Shown in pieces: positions 54,029 through 63,927 of a DNA stretch of 64,000 nucleotides. The stretch covers positions 124,001-188,000 of the forward strand of contig JADJLA010000004.1 in NCBI GenBank assembly GCA_016705695.1, in the 5' to 3' direction. The number at the start of each line of letters is the position of its first letter. Position 1 is the first letter of the stretch. The stretch is from Sphingobacteriaceae bacterium (GTDB lineage: Bacteria > Bacteroidota > Bacteroidia > B-17B0 > Aurantibacillaceae). Made by a program: the position numbers and the translations under genes. Under the pieces are notes generated by a model. The model made no database searches. It was not told the DNA's origin and was given only the letters and a program-made list of their open reading frames with translations.

Positions 54029-55108
54029 ATGGCAGGTAATAGTTTTGGGCATATTTTTAGACTAACCTCTTTTGGCGAGAGCCATGGAGTTGCGATCGGA
54101 GGCATTATTGATGGTTGCCCAGCAGGATTGGAAATTAATCAAACATTCATTCAAGCCGAATTGAGTCGTAGAAAACCCGGACAATCGAACATTTCTAGTC
54201 CGCGCAAAGAAGATGATGCAGTTGAGTTTGTATCAGGGATCTTTGAGGGTAAAACTCTTGGTACTCCAATAGCTTTTATGATCAAAAATGCCGATCAAAA
54301 GAGTGGAGATTACTCAAAATTAAAAGATGTTTACCGACCTAGCCACGCTGATTTTGTTTACGAAAAGAAATATGGCATTCGCGATCACAGAGGTGGCGGA
54401 AGAAGTAGTGCGCGTGAAACTATTGCGCGCGTTGTTGCCGGAGCCATTGCAAAATTATATTTAATGCAATACGGCGTGCAAATTAATGCTTTTGTAAAAC
54501 AAATTGGTACGGTAAAATTAATTGGTGAACATACGGCCTTCGATATAAAAATGGCAGAGAGTAATATTGTACGTTGTCCTGATAAAGACATTGCTCAACA
54601 AATGATCGCACATATTGAAAAGTTACGCGACGAAGGCGATACGTGTGGCGGAATTATTCAATGTGTAATTGAAAATACGCCTATTGGTTTAGGAGAACCT
54701 GTATTTGATAAACTTCACGCCGAACTTGGCAAAGCTATGTTAAGCATTAATGCAGTAAAAGGTTTTGAAATAGGAAATGGATTTGACAGTGTGATCTATA
54801 AAGGATCGCAACTCAATGATGAGTTTGAACAAAAAGATGGAAAAGTTACAACGCGAACAAATCATAGTGGAGGAATTCAAGGCGGAATAAGTAATGGTAT
54901 GCCAATTTATTTTAACGTGGCTTTTAAACCAGTAGCATCCATAAAAAAACCGCAAACAACGATTAATAACGCAGGCGAAAAAACTGAGATTCAAATTGAA
55001 GGCCGTCACGACCCTTGTGTTGTGCCACGCGCTGTGCCAATTGTTGAAAGTATGGCCGCTATGGTGATCATGGATCATTTTTTATTGCAAAAAGTAAATT
55101 CAAAATGA
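54029..55108 (+). CDS. aroC: Chorismate synthase
   Basis: Last step of the shikimate pathway, converting EPSP to chorismate with reduced FMN. 359 residues. Family motifs: MAGNSFGHIFRLTSFGESHG at the start, SRRKPGQSNISSPRKEDDAV, RDHRGGGRSSARETIARV in the active site, and the C-terminal EGRHDPCVVPRAVPIVESM. The length and both ends match the family. The promoter box sits 5 nt before the ATG. Its stop codon overlaps the start of a GNAT acetyltransferase gene (ATGA), so the two are co-translated, although the acetyltransferase has no evident link to aromatic synthesis. Confidence 0.97.
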   Translation: MAGNSFGHIFRLTSFGESHGVAIGGIIDGCPAGLEINQTFIQAELSRRKPGQSNISSPRKEDDAVEFVSGIFEGKTLGTPIAFMIKNADQKSGDYSKLKDVYRPSHADFVYEKKYGIRDHRGGGRSSARETIARVVAGAIAKLYLMQYGVQINAFVKQIGTVKLIGEHTAFDIKMAESNIVRCPDKDIAQQMIAHIEKLRDEGDTCGGIIQCVIENTPIGLGEPVFDKLHAELGKAMLSINAVKGFEIGNGFDSVIYKGSQLNDEFEQKDGKVTTRTNHSGGIQGGISNGMPIYFNVAFKPVASIKKPQTTINNAGEKTEIQIEGRHDPCVVPRAVPIVESMAAMVIMDHFLLQKVNSK

Positions 55109-55602
55109 AAGCAAAACTTCGTCCTTTTGAATTAAGTGATGCCGAACGTTTAGCTCAGCTGGCCAATAATTACGAGATCGCCAGATTTCTTACAAATCGT
55201 TTTCCGCACCCCTACACTGTTGAACATGCTAGAGAATTCATTGAAACATTTCAAAAAAATAAGCCATGCCAACGATTTGCTGTAACAGTAAATAATGAAC
55301 TTATTGGAGGATGTGGTATTAATTTACAGGAAGATATTTTTGTAAATAATGCCGAGCTTGGTTATTGGATCGGCGAAGAATATCAAAAAAAAGGAAATAT
55401 GAGTCAGGCTTTGCAATTAATAAGCGATTATGCTTTTGCAAATTTTCCTATCACACGTTTGTTTTGTCGTATTTATGGAAATAATCCTGCATCCATGCGT
55501 GTGGCCGAAAAAGTAGGATTTAAACTTGAGGCTAAATTCGAAAAAACTCTTTTGAAATACGGAGAAGTTTTAGACGAGTATATTTATGCCAAACGGAGAT
55601 AA
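55105..55602 (+). CDS. GNAT-family N-acetyltransferase (RimJ/RimL type)
   Basis: A 165-residue cytoplasmic enzyme. The GNAT fold is seen as LRPFELSDAERLAQLANNYE, FAVTVNNELIGGCGINLQE, AELGYWIGEEYQKKGNMSQA (acetyl-CoA loop, a variant of QxxGxG/A) and RLFCRIYGNNPASMRVAEKV with GFKLEAKF. This is the subgroup that acetylates ribosomal protein N-termini, spermidine or antibiotics. The acceptor cannot be predicted. Translational overlap with aroC by four bases; convergent with the large T9SS gene 15 nt further on. Confidence 0.9.
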   Translation: MKAKLRPFELSDAERLAQLANNYEIARFLTNRFPHPYTVEHAREFIETFQKNKPCQRFAVTVNNELIGGCGINLQEDIFVNNAELGYWIGEEYQKKGNMSQALQLISDYAFANFPITRLFCRIYGNNPASMRVAEKVGFKLEAKFEKTLLKYGEVLDEYIYAKRR

Positions 55603-55617
55603 AACCTTCTGTCGATC

Positions 55618-58600
55618 TTATTTACTCACTGTTAACTTTACAGTTTTTACTTTTTCATCAAGTTTTATTGATAAAAAATAAATTCCGTTTACGTAGGTAG
55701 AAAGATCAATTTCTAATTTCACCTGACTAACAGACTGCTTATCCTTCTTAAGAACTATCTTTCCTTGAGCATCTATTAAAATATAACTCAAGTCGCTAGA
55801 AGTTCTTAGATCTTGTTCAATAACATATTTGTTATTTTGAAGTGTACGAACTACTAACTCATCGTTTAAACTCAAGTCTTTAATTCCAACCGGCTTGTTC
55901 ATCACCACAATATTCTTTGAAAGGGTATCTAAACATCCTGTTGAACTATTTACAATTAAAGACACATTATAATTTCCAATAGATTGATATTGATGTTGTG
56001 GAGCGTATGTAGTTGATGTAATTGAATCTCCAAAATCCCAAGTTTGTGATACTAAGTTAGAAGATTGATTATGAAACACCACAATTGGATCAATGTTTAA
56101 ATAACATGTATCTACACACGCAAATAGCGCAGTTGGATTAACTTTTCCAATAATAGAGAAAGAAGAACTATTATTGTCACACCCACCAATGGTAGTTACT
56201 TCAAGTTGAAAAGTACCATTATACAATCCCTGCAAAGTATCAGCAGTAGTTTTGTTCAATGAGGTTTGAATAGGATTTCCTTGTCCATCCTTCCAATAAT
56301 AATTCCACGGACCGGCGCTGTTACCAATTGCAACTATTTCGCCAATATTATTCTGGCAAGTTGGTTGACTTACATTGGAAGTAACCAGTAAAGTATTTAA
56401 GGTAATTGATAGAATAAAACGTGCAACCGTGGTTGTATCTGAAAGATTAAAAACATAATCACTAGTTGTAAGGTCAGTAGTTGTTGATGTGAATCTATCA
56501 TATAAGTTAATACATGTTCCAATTGGCAGACTGTTTTCCGACGCAGTAATACTATACGTTCCGTTATAACCTGTAAGCGTTTTCAAATAGGTTGTATAGG
56601 TACCCGAAACCTGAGGCATACCGCTTATTTGAAGAAGATCTGTTCCGTTTTGCAAAGCCATATAAGGAGCGTAAGGATCTTGTCCTGCAATTTTGTATGC
56701 ATCATATTCCTTATCGAAGTTAACAGTTGAAGAAGCGTCAAAATAAATAACGCTTTCTTCACCAAAATTATAAGGACCACCATTCATATTTACACGAAGT
56801 AAACTCAATGGATTTTGTGACGCACTTTTTAAATAGGCCTGAGTTGAAGCCACTTTGTTTGTTTCTGAGGCTGTAAGATTAGTATTTGCGGTAGCGTGTA
56901 CATAAAAACCTTGGCTCATTGGGATATTGTCTGCAATTCCACCAGAACCAACTACAGGACTACTTACACCATTCACATATGTTGCGCTTGCCCCTGCTCC
57001 TCCGTTAAGATCAGCATTGAAACAATAAATAGCGTTATCAACGTTTGTATTTCCGTTTCTTAAAGCAGCCCAACTAATTGGTGATGGATAAGGATTATGT
57101 ATCAAATTCCAGCCATCATCAGCAGGATTACCTGTATTTGTGCGAGTAAGAGGAATTGTTTGACTTCCCTTTCTAACTGTACCGGTCACATCAACTGTTA
57201 TTCCATTAGTAGTGTATTGTCCATCTCCAACATATACCCAATAACCGGTATTTGGTGTAATTACATCATTGATCGTATTCATTGGAACATAAGCTGCAAA
57301 ATCTGAATATGATCCAACTGCTGCTTCATTGTAGGTGTAAATAGAAATAAAATTTGGCACATAACCATCAGGGCAAGTTGGACAAGAAATAGCAATATTA
57401 TCATCCCAATCGTTTAAAGTTAATGCTGATGAGATCGGTGTTCCCCATAAAGCCCAGCCTGTTGCTCCGCCAGGCACAAAACGTTGAACCCTTACAGTAG
57501 AACCAATAATATCACCTGTTCCAGTGATAGAAGCAATACGCGCGGTTGCTGCCGTAGTTGAAACCATTGTAAATAGTTGCGAATTGGTATTAAGTGTTCC
57601 GCCACTTAAGGTTAAAGTCCCTAATAAATTTTCGGCATTAGTTAATGTGGCTCCGTTGGATGTATTTGACAAAGTGATATTAAAAAAATTAGTTGTGCTG
57701 CTTCCACCTATCGTATGAGCTAATGTTCCATTAAAAAGAACAGTACCGGAATTTGCGTTAAAGGTTCCACTATTTATAAAATTACCTCGTACCGTAAGTT
57801 GGTGATTTGACGTTGTAACATCAACGCTTGACCCGGGTGAAATTGAAAAATTACCACTCGAGGTTATGGCCGATGAAAATGATTTTACGCCCGCGCCTGA
57901 AAATCTCAAATGGTTAAATGTTTCTCCTCCTAATTTGTAAAGAGTTTATGCAGAAGTTGAATTGAAAGTAACCGTTGAAGTTCCTGGTGTAAAAGTTCCC
58001 CCTTGATTTAACCAACTTCCACCAAGTGTAATACCAAGATTATTTGAATTAAGTGTTCCTGCGTTAATGCGTATTGTATTGGTAACGGTAATTGCATTTG
58101 TAAGAAGACTTGCGGTAGCGCTTGCGTTATTAAGCACCAAATTAGGAATAAGTGCTGTTGAATTTATTTTAAATGTACTACCACCAGGAGTTGTTGCGCT
58201 TCCTATTTGTAGCGTTCCTCCATTTACTGTTCCCGAACCGGCTAAATTTACGTAACCAAGATCCTGATTGGTATTTCCACCCTCACGGTTAATTAAAATT
58301 GTTCCGCCACTCATATTGAATTGTGATCCTGCGGTTGCAATTTGAAAAGGAGCATTAGTTGTATTATTTGAACCAACAAACGGAACATTAAAGCTACCAC
58401 CACTCATATTAAAATTACAAACACTTGCTGCGGCTGAGCCGTTAAATCTTCCGGCCACATTTGTAACCCCTCCTGTAAAGCTAAATGTTCCTCCAGAATA
58501 TAAAAGCGTTTCATTGGTAACATCACCAATACTAAGGGTGCCATTGGAATTACTCAGTTTTCCTGAAACAACAATACCTGCGGGCAAACTCATTGTTGAA

Positions 58601-59394
58601 ACAGCAGAATTCATCCATACACCAGCAGTTGAAGGAATAGTAAGCGATGTTGTAAATGGGGTGATATTAGTAAGTGTAGATTTTGAATATTTAAATGTTC
58701 CATTAGTGACCGCTAAAAAGCCGGCAGGTACATCAAATGAACTTGTGCTTACGTCTACAATATTATTTTGAGAAGTTCCCATGTTCACATTAATAGCTAC
58801 AAAACGCGTTAAGACACCTGCGCCACTTAAATTTTGATTTCCGTTTCGCACGAAATTAATATTTGCTGTACCTATGGAAAAAGGGAAAAAAGAAAACCCG
58901 CTATTAAAATCAATTGTTCCATAATTTGTAACGTCGCCTGCAACAAATAATTCATGAGCCGTTAATCCGGAATAAATAATAAAGCTAGATCCATTAGCAA
59001 CTACTAAATTTCCATTAACTGTAAACGAACGTGCACCTCCAAAGCCAAAAAGACCACTGTCAAAACGCAACTGAGCATTTGATCCGTTTCCTACGGTAAG
59101 TGAATTACAAGCTTGGTTTGATGTGATATCTATAACGTGATTCGCTCTTATTAAAACATTATCTGTTGAAATGGGAACTCCAGCCGGTGTCCATGTTGCA
59201 GCATTATTCCAATCACCACTTCCTGTTGATTGTTTTGTTTGAGCAGAAACATTTGATAGTAGAAGTATAGATATAGCAAGTAAGAACAAACGAGATACTT
59301 TCATTGGCGACATATTAATAAGCTTAGAGTTATTCAAATTATAACCTTGTTCTTGAGAACGTTGTTTTCTTAAAAGTAATAAATTAACATTCAT
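55618..59394 (-). CDS. Large T9SS cargo protein, read through one in-frame TAA
   Basis: Two open stretches (59394-57946 and 57945-55618) lie in the same frame, separated only by one TAA at 57946-57948. In sequence this is TVTFNSTSA-stop-TLYKLGGETFNHL; such proteins normally read SAQTL there, so CAA to TAA explains it. The joined protein is ~1258 residues. It has an N-terminal export signal (LFLLAISILLLSNVSAQ), Gly-, Ser- and Asn-rich beta-solenoid-like repeats (MSGGSFNVPF, TTNAPFQIATAGSQFNMSGG), a central domain with AWDDN-like NDWDDNIAISCPTCPDGYVP, a PKD-like module (QTWDFGDSITSTTY) and a T9SS type A domain ending KTVKLTVSK. ATGs at 59313 and 59304 are alternative starts nearer the signal peptide. 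Confidence 0.8.
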
Positions 59395-59423
59395 GGGTGA
59401 AAAGGATTGGGTTATTATTAATT

Positions 59424-59431
59424 CAAATTTA
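59424..59431 (-). promoter_or_regulatory. -7 box of the large T9SS gene
   Basis: The minus strand reads TAAATTTG, 29 nt, ATG (59394). Confidence 0.4.
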
Positions 59432-59434
59432 TGA

Positions 59435-59474
59435 CTAATCTACGTAACTAAATCAATTTAGTTACGTAGATTAG
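59435..59474. promoter_or_regulatory. Perfect 18-bp inverted repeat just upstream of the T9SS gene promoter box
   Basis: CTAATCTACGTAACTAAA (59435-59452) and its exact complement (59457-59474) flank TCAA. Each arm contains the self-complementary TACGTA. On the minus strand the repeat ends 3 nt before the -7 box of the following gene and covers the -33 region. It could be a regulator-binding site, or a terminator of the gene upstream, although no T-tract follows. Confidence 0.6.
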
Positions 59475-59575
59475 ACGAGAATTGGTCTTTTGAGCGTGAA
59501 ATAGCAAATTAGATGGTTAAACAAGCATTTATCTGCGACAGTGGAAATAATTATGTTTAGGACAAGCAAATTGCC

Positions 59576-60715
59576 TTATTTTTTGAAAAAGATCTGTTTA
59601 TCAAAATTTAAATACAAACCAAAATCACAACTAAACCTTTTAAAATCTATGTCCAACTGAGGTTCTGTTCTTAAGGTTAAAGTAACCTGTTTGGCCAATT
59701 TGAACTTTGAAGTTAATCGTAGCATCAAATAATTTCTAAAACTTTTGTAAGTACCCGCATAAGTTATCGATGATGACTCGCTTGAATACAATGCGCCTCC
59801 AAATTCGCTTATATAATCGCTGCCATACCAATAAGACAACATAAGGTCGGAGCCAAAAACATTAATTCCAATATTGGCTAACATTCCATCGCCATACCGT
59901 TTGTATATATAAACTGATGTATCCTTTGTGTTATTCATGTTTCCTACATAACGTGTATCAAAGTATACGTTCTTTAAATGTTTTTTATTTAAAATGTATT
60001 TATAATAAACTCCTGCGCTGCCATTCAAATGCGTATAAACACCTTCTTTATCTGGTCCGTTTATATAACCGCCCCTTGCAATTTGCCCTCCGTTATGCCT
60101 ACCCGTTCCTTGGATCGGGATCCTAAATTCAAATTTCTCAGAGCTCTTTTTCAAAACATTGGTGTTCACTCCTACCAAAAGTCGTTCATAATCATTCACC
60201 AATTTATATAACATATGTTGCCAATCGATCCAAAGCTCAACATCAAATTTCTTCTTAGTCAATATATACTGAACGCCGGTTTCCATTCTATTCGTCATTA
60301 ATCTTTCAAACGCATAAATAGGCTCTATCAATCCATGATTAACGCTGCCATCCAAATTTCCAAATATCATTTTGAAATCGCCTTTGTGATATCGAATTGA
60401 AAAGGTTGGCAAAACCTCATTAAAATCTTTATACCCAAAATCCTTTCTTAAATACACGCCCCCCTCAATACATACATTCTTTGAAACCTGGTATCCTAAT
60501 TGCGGATTGAACTGAAATCCGAAAAGCGTATAGCCATCTATCATTGGACCAAAATTCTCAATGTCTTTATTATAACCTAAGCCCTGAAGTTTGAAATATG
60601 CTTTTTCTTCTTCGAGTGTATCGTTGTATTGATTTTGATAAAGTGAAGTATTATCAACCTGTGAGAACAAGTTAGAAGAAATAAATAAAATAAGGAGGTA
60701 CTTTAGTGATTTCAC
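59576..60715 (-). CDS. Outer-membrane beta-barrel (porin-like) protein, unknown substrate
   Basis: A 379-residue protein with a GTG start giving the signal peptide KSLKYLLILFISSNLFSQ. The body alternates short aromatic strands and turns: YGYTLFGFQFNPQLGYQVSK-like FGFQFNPQLGYQVSKN, GGVYLRKDFGYKDF, FKMIFGNLDGSVNHGLIEP, ARGGYINGPDKEGVYTHLNG, and a last strand FGLYLNFDKQIFFKK. This is typical of Bacteroidota outer-membrane barrels; I do not recognise a named family. TATCTTTA lies 18 nt before the GTG. It follows the GH3/beta-lactamase gene by 45 nt, with its own promoter box. Confidence 0.7.
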   Translation of the reverse strand: MKSLKYLLILFISSNLFSQVDNTSLYQNQYNDTLEEEKAYFKLQGLGYNKDIENFGPMIDGYTLFGFQFNPQLGYQVSKNVCIEGGVYLRKDFGYKDFNEVLPTFSIRYHKGDFKMIFGNLDGSVNHGLIEPIYAFERLMTNRMETGVQYILTKKKFDVELWIDWQHMLYKLVNDYERLLVGVNTNVLKKSSEKFEFRIPIQGTGRHNGGQIARGGYINGPDKEGVYTHLNGSAGVYYKYILNKKHLKNVYFDTRYVGNMNNTKDTSVYIYKRYGDGMLANIGINVFGSDLMLSYWYGSDYISEFGGALYSSESSSITYAGTYKSFRNYLMLRLTSKFKLAKQVTLTLRTEPQLDIDFKRFSCDFGLYLNFDKQIFFKK

Positions 60716-60733
60716 AGCTTTAATTAGAGTCTG

Positions 60734-60741
60734 TAAAGATA
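60734..60741 (-). promoter_or_regulatory. -7 box of the outer-membrane barrel gene
   Basis: The minus strand reads TATCTTTA, 18 nt, GTG. Confidence 0.4.
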
Positions 60742-60760
60742 TGAAATTTAATTAAATAGG

Positions 60761-63691
60761 CTAGTTTTGAACTTCAGGCTTAATAGCCTCATAAAAAGCC
60801 TTATGCACCTTGCCTCTAATGCCCAACTTGGCTAATTTATTATCTTCTGCATCCGGAAAAACGCGATTACTTAAGAACACAACCACCAGTTTACTTTTTG
60901 GATCAGCCCAAGCAAAGGTTCCTGTAAAACCGGTATGACCGAAACTTTCTAAACTGCAATCGCTAGTAACGGGACTATCTTTTTTATCATCAGGCTCCGG
61001 TTTTTCAAAACAAATACCGCGGCGATTATCCGGGCAATGTCTGCACGATGTATATAAACTCACAACATTACTATCCAAATATCTTTTCCCATTATAAACA
61101 CCTTTGCTCATGTACATACTCATTAATTTTGCAACATCCATAGCATTTCCAAATAAACCGGCATGCCCTGCTACACCTCCCATTAAAGCAGCGCCTTGAT
61201 CGTGAACAAATCCTTGAACAATTTGTTTACGGAATTTTGAGTCGTTCTCGGTTGGCGCAATATTTTGCAAAGGGAAGCGCCTTAATGGTTTGTAAGTTAG
61301 GCTCAATCCCATTTGCGTATAGATCTCGCTCACGTATTCATCCAAGGGCTTTTTTGAAATATCTTCAATGATCAGTTTCGCATAATAATATCCAAGATCA
61401 CTATATAAATACTTTCCTGGTTTTTCTAATTTGCTTTCGGTAATACGTTTATAAATGCTATCGGTAAAACCACGCACCACAAATACTTTCTTGGCCACCA
61501 TTGTTGGAAAATTATCAGATCGCTTTTTTGAAATATACTCCGGTTTAAAATTACCGCGTTTATCTATGGTGCGTAAAAAGAAAGGGATCCACGCTTGCAT
61601 ACCCGATTGATGCGTAAAAATATCTTCCATGGTCATGTCGGCTTTATTGGTACCCTCCAATTGTGGCAAGTATTCTGCTAAACGTTTTGTATGATCAAAC
61701 TTTTGTTCACTTTCTAATTTCATCATTGCTAAAGCGCTTGCTGTGATCTTTGTTACGCTCGCCAAGTCATAAATTGTAGCCTCATCAACTTTTGGCGATT
61801 CCGCTGCATAACTTTGCGTTCCAAAACATTTATTGTAGATCACTTCTCCATCGTACATGGCTACAATTTGACATCCCGGATACGCTTTTTCATTTATTCC
61901 GTAAATGGCGATGCTGTCTACTTTTGCGAATTTTTTTTTCTGATAATCTATTTTATTGATCTTGGCCTCAACGGGAATTGGCATAATGTGTAAACCTGTA
62001 CCATATGTAAAGTTTGTAGTTGATACAGGTAAGGTTGCGTCGGTATAAAAATAACCTAGCATTGCTTCTGCACTTGCTTTTACAAGACTTGGCAAATACT
62101 CGTATCCTAATAGGATTGCCTTAAAATTATTTGGCGACCTTAATTTATTAAGCGCGTAAGGATTTGCGAAAACGTTAAGCACTGTTGGTTTTAATCGCGC
62201 GATAGAATCGATCAATTGTAATGTTTGCTCTCCAATTCCAAAGTTGTTTGCTGCTTTTAGCGTTGTTTTATTTATTTGGATCACTACCACATCGCTTTCC
62301 GCAATTCCTGAAAATACCTGAGCAATGGCTTCAGGCTTGGCATCATGCTTCAATCCAAAATGCTGAACATAGGTTGAAGATTTTAAAACATTAAATAACT
62401 GGTTTTGTTTTTCATCGCCAAACGAAATTTCGGCGATCTTCAATGTATCGGTACGCTTTAATGGTAAAAAATTATTATCGTTCGTTAATACAGTAATAGC
62501 AGCCCTTCCAAGTCTGTCATTCAGCTCTGTGCTTTCTTTCGTATTAAGATCCTTGATTATATTTCTAAAAACGATCTCTTGTTTATTATTTAAACCACAC
62601 CAATATTTTGCTTGCAGTATTTTTTTACAACGTGCGTCAATTTCTTCTTGTGTGATCTCTCCATTTTTGATCGCCAATTCAATTGATTCAATTGCTTTTG
62701 GAACACTTTCGCTGAACAATAACACATCATTCCCTGCCAATAAAGCTTTCACGTCCACTTTTCCGGGTTCAAAGAATTTTGAAACACCTTTCATGTTAAG
62801 CGCATCTGTAAATATCAATCCTTTAAATCCCATTTGAGTCTTTAAAAGATCGTTCACCACTTTTGGAGAAAGAGTTGATGCTAAATTTTGTGTGGTGTCC
62901 AAGGTTAAAATATTCATATGCGCTACCATGATACTTGCAAGGCCACGATCAAATAAATATTTAAAAGGATATAATTCCAAAGTGTCTAATCGCTCTTTGC
63001 TATGTTTTATTATCGGCAATCCCTTGTGTGAATCCACATCGGTATCTCCATGTCCCGGAAAATGTTTTCCATTGGCCATCACATGTTCGTATTGCATGCC
63101 TAACATGTACATAGCTGCCTTTTGCGAAACCTTGAATTTATTCTCTCCAAAACTTCGCATGCCTATTACGGGATTGTTTGGATTATTATTGATATCGGCA
63201 ACAGGCGCAAAATTTACATGAATTCCCAAACGTTTACATTCACGGGCAATTTGTCGTCCCATATAAAATATCAAACTATCATTTTGAATGGCACCAAGCG
63301 TCATTTGTTTTGGATAATGTGGCGTGCTATCCAAACGCATGGCCAATCCCCACTCTCCATCAATACTATATAGTAATGGCGTTTTTGCAACACTTTGGTA
63401 ATAATTTGCCAATTTAGCTTGTCTTCCAGGGCCACCTTGCATCCATATCAATCCACCAATATTATACTTATCAATAAGATCGTGAATTTCGCGAACGTGT
63501 TTAATGTCCTTATTGCTATAGGCGGCGATCATGAACAACTGAGCTAAACGCTGACGAGGCGTAAGTGAATTAAATACCGAATCAACCCATTTATTTTGGG
63601 CCATGAGAAATTCAGGCTCCTGCTTTCCTTTAAATCCAAGAAAAACAAGTGAACCTAATGCAATAAACAGTATAGTACGCAATTTGTTCAA
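60761..63691 (-). CDS. GH3 beta-N-acetylhexosaminidase fused to a serine beta-lactamase-like domain
   Basis: About 976 residues with an N-terminal export or anchor signal (LRTILFIALGSLVFLGF). The GH3 domain (~35-370) has RLAQLFMIAAYSN, YNIGGLIWMQGGPG, ANGKHFPGHGDTDVDSH (general acid/base histidine loop) and the nucleophile Asp in GLIFTDALNMKGV. A GH3 C-terminal-type domain follows. The last ~380 residues are a class C beta-lactamase/penicillin-binding-like hydrolase with SVTK as the SxxK motif and YSDLGYYYAKLI (YxN-like region). This fusion is known in Bacteroidota and suggests a periplasmic enzyme acting on peptidoglycan fragments, both sugar and peptide. The start is ambiguous: GTG at 63694 is adjacent, but TTG at 63691 lies exactly 4 nt after TAATTTTA. 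Confidence 0.9.
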   Translation of the reverse strand: MNKLRTILFIALGSLVFLGFKGKQEPEFLMAQNKWVDSVFNSLTPRQRLAQLFMIAAYSNKDIKHVREIHDLIDKYNIGGLIWMQGGPGRQAKLANYYQSVAKTPLLYSIDGEWGLAMRLDSTPHYPKQMTLGAIQNDSLIFYMGRQIARECKRLGIHVNFAPVADINNNPNNPVIGMRSFGENKFKVSQKAAMYMLGMQYEHVMANGKHFPGHGDTDVDSHKGLPIIKHSKERLDTLELYPFKYLFDRGLASIMVAHMNILTLDTTQNLASTLSPKVVNDLLKTQMGFKGLIFTDALNMKGVSKFFEPGKVDVKALLAGNDVLLFSESVPKAIESIELAIKNGEITQEEIDARCKKILQAKYWCGLNNKQEIVFRNIIKDLNTKESTELNDRLGRAAITVLTNDNNFLPLKRTDTLKIAEISFGDEKQNQLFNVLKSSTYVQHFGLKHDAKPEAIAQVFSGIAESDVVVIQINKTTLKAANNFGIGEQTLQLIDSIARLKPTVLNVFANPYALNKLRSPNNFKAILLGYEYLPSLVKASAEAMLGYFYTDATLPVSTTNFTYGTGLHIMPIPVEAKINKIDYQKKKFAKVDSIAIYGINEKAYPGCQIVAMYDGEVIYNKCFGTQSYAAESPKVDEATIYDLASVTKITASALAMMKLESEQKFDHTKRLAEYLPQLEGTNKADMTMEDIFTHQSGMQAWIPFFLRTIDKRGNFKPEYISKKRSDNFPTMVAKKVFVVRGFTDSIYKRITESKLEKPGKYLYSDLGYYYAKLIIEDISKKPLDEYVSEIYTQMGLSLTYKPLRRFPLQNIAPTENDSKFRKQIVQGFVHDQGAALMGGVAGHAGLFGNAMDVAKLMSMYMSKGVYNGKRYLDSNVVSLYTSCRHCPDNRRGICFEKPEPDDKKDSPVTSDCSLESFGHTGFTGTFAWADPKSKLVVVFLSNRVFPDAEDNKLAKLGIRGKVHKAFYEAIKPEVQN

Positions 63692-63695
63692 CACT

Positions 63696-63703
63696 TAAAA
63701 TTA
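63696..63703 (-). promoter_or_regulatory. -7 box of the GH3/beta-lactamase gene
   Basis: The minus strand reads TAATTTTA, AGTG, TTG. The overlapping GTG would leave only one base of spacing. Confidence 0.45.
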
Positions 63704-63777
63704 CTTTAATACAAGCCTCTATATCATCTATAATGCCAATGTTTTAAACAGTTAATTTTTAATTCCCAAAAAATGTT

Positions 63778-63785
63778 TAACTTTA
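63778..63785 (+). promoter_or_regulatory. -7 box in front of the leader peptide
   Basis: TAACTTTA, CGTC, ATG. The 4-nt spacing again implies a leaderless start of the leader peptide. The -33 region reads TTTT rather than TTTG. Confidence 0.4.
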
Positions 63786-63789
63786 CGTC

Positions 63790-63855
63790 ATGTTCAACTC
63801 TAAAGCATCTTATTATTGGTATCCTACTCCTCAAGGAACCGGTATGCTTTATTGA
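63790..63855 (+). CDS. 21-residue leader peptide with Tyr-Tyr-Trp-Tyr run
   Basis: ATG to TGA, 22 codons, encoding MFNSKASYYWYPTPQGTGML plus a final Tyr. The regulatory codons TAT TAT TGG TAT fill 63811-63822. The peptide sits between a promoter box and an intrinsic terminator that precedes a structural gene. This is the classic layout of amino-acid attenuation leaders such as those of trp and phe operons. No family match is claimed; the evidence is position and codon content. Three of the four aromatic codons in the run are Tyr, with a fourth Tyr just before the stop. Confidence 0.6.
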   Translation: MFNSKASYYWYPTPQGTGMLY

Positions 63856-63908
63856 TAATATTCAATTTCTCAAAACATCATACGCCCGGTTTTAACGCCG
63901 GGTTTTTT
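63837..63908 (+). terminator. Transcription attenuator: terminator with competing antiterminator pairing
   Basis: The terminator stem is CCCGG (63885-63889) with CCGGG (63898-63902), loop of 8 nt, followed by TTTTTTATTTT. The left arm overlaps CCGGTT (63886-63891), which can instead pair with AACCGG at 63837-63842 inside the leader peptide. A ribosome stalled at the Tyr/Trp codons leaves AACCGG free, allowing antitermination. A ribosome at the stop codon (63855) would cover it, allowing termination. Confidence 0.6.
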
Positions 63909-63927
63909 ATTTTAAAAAATCACAATT

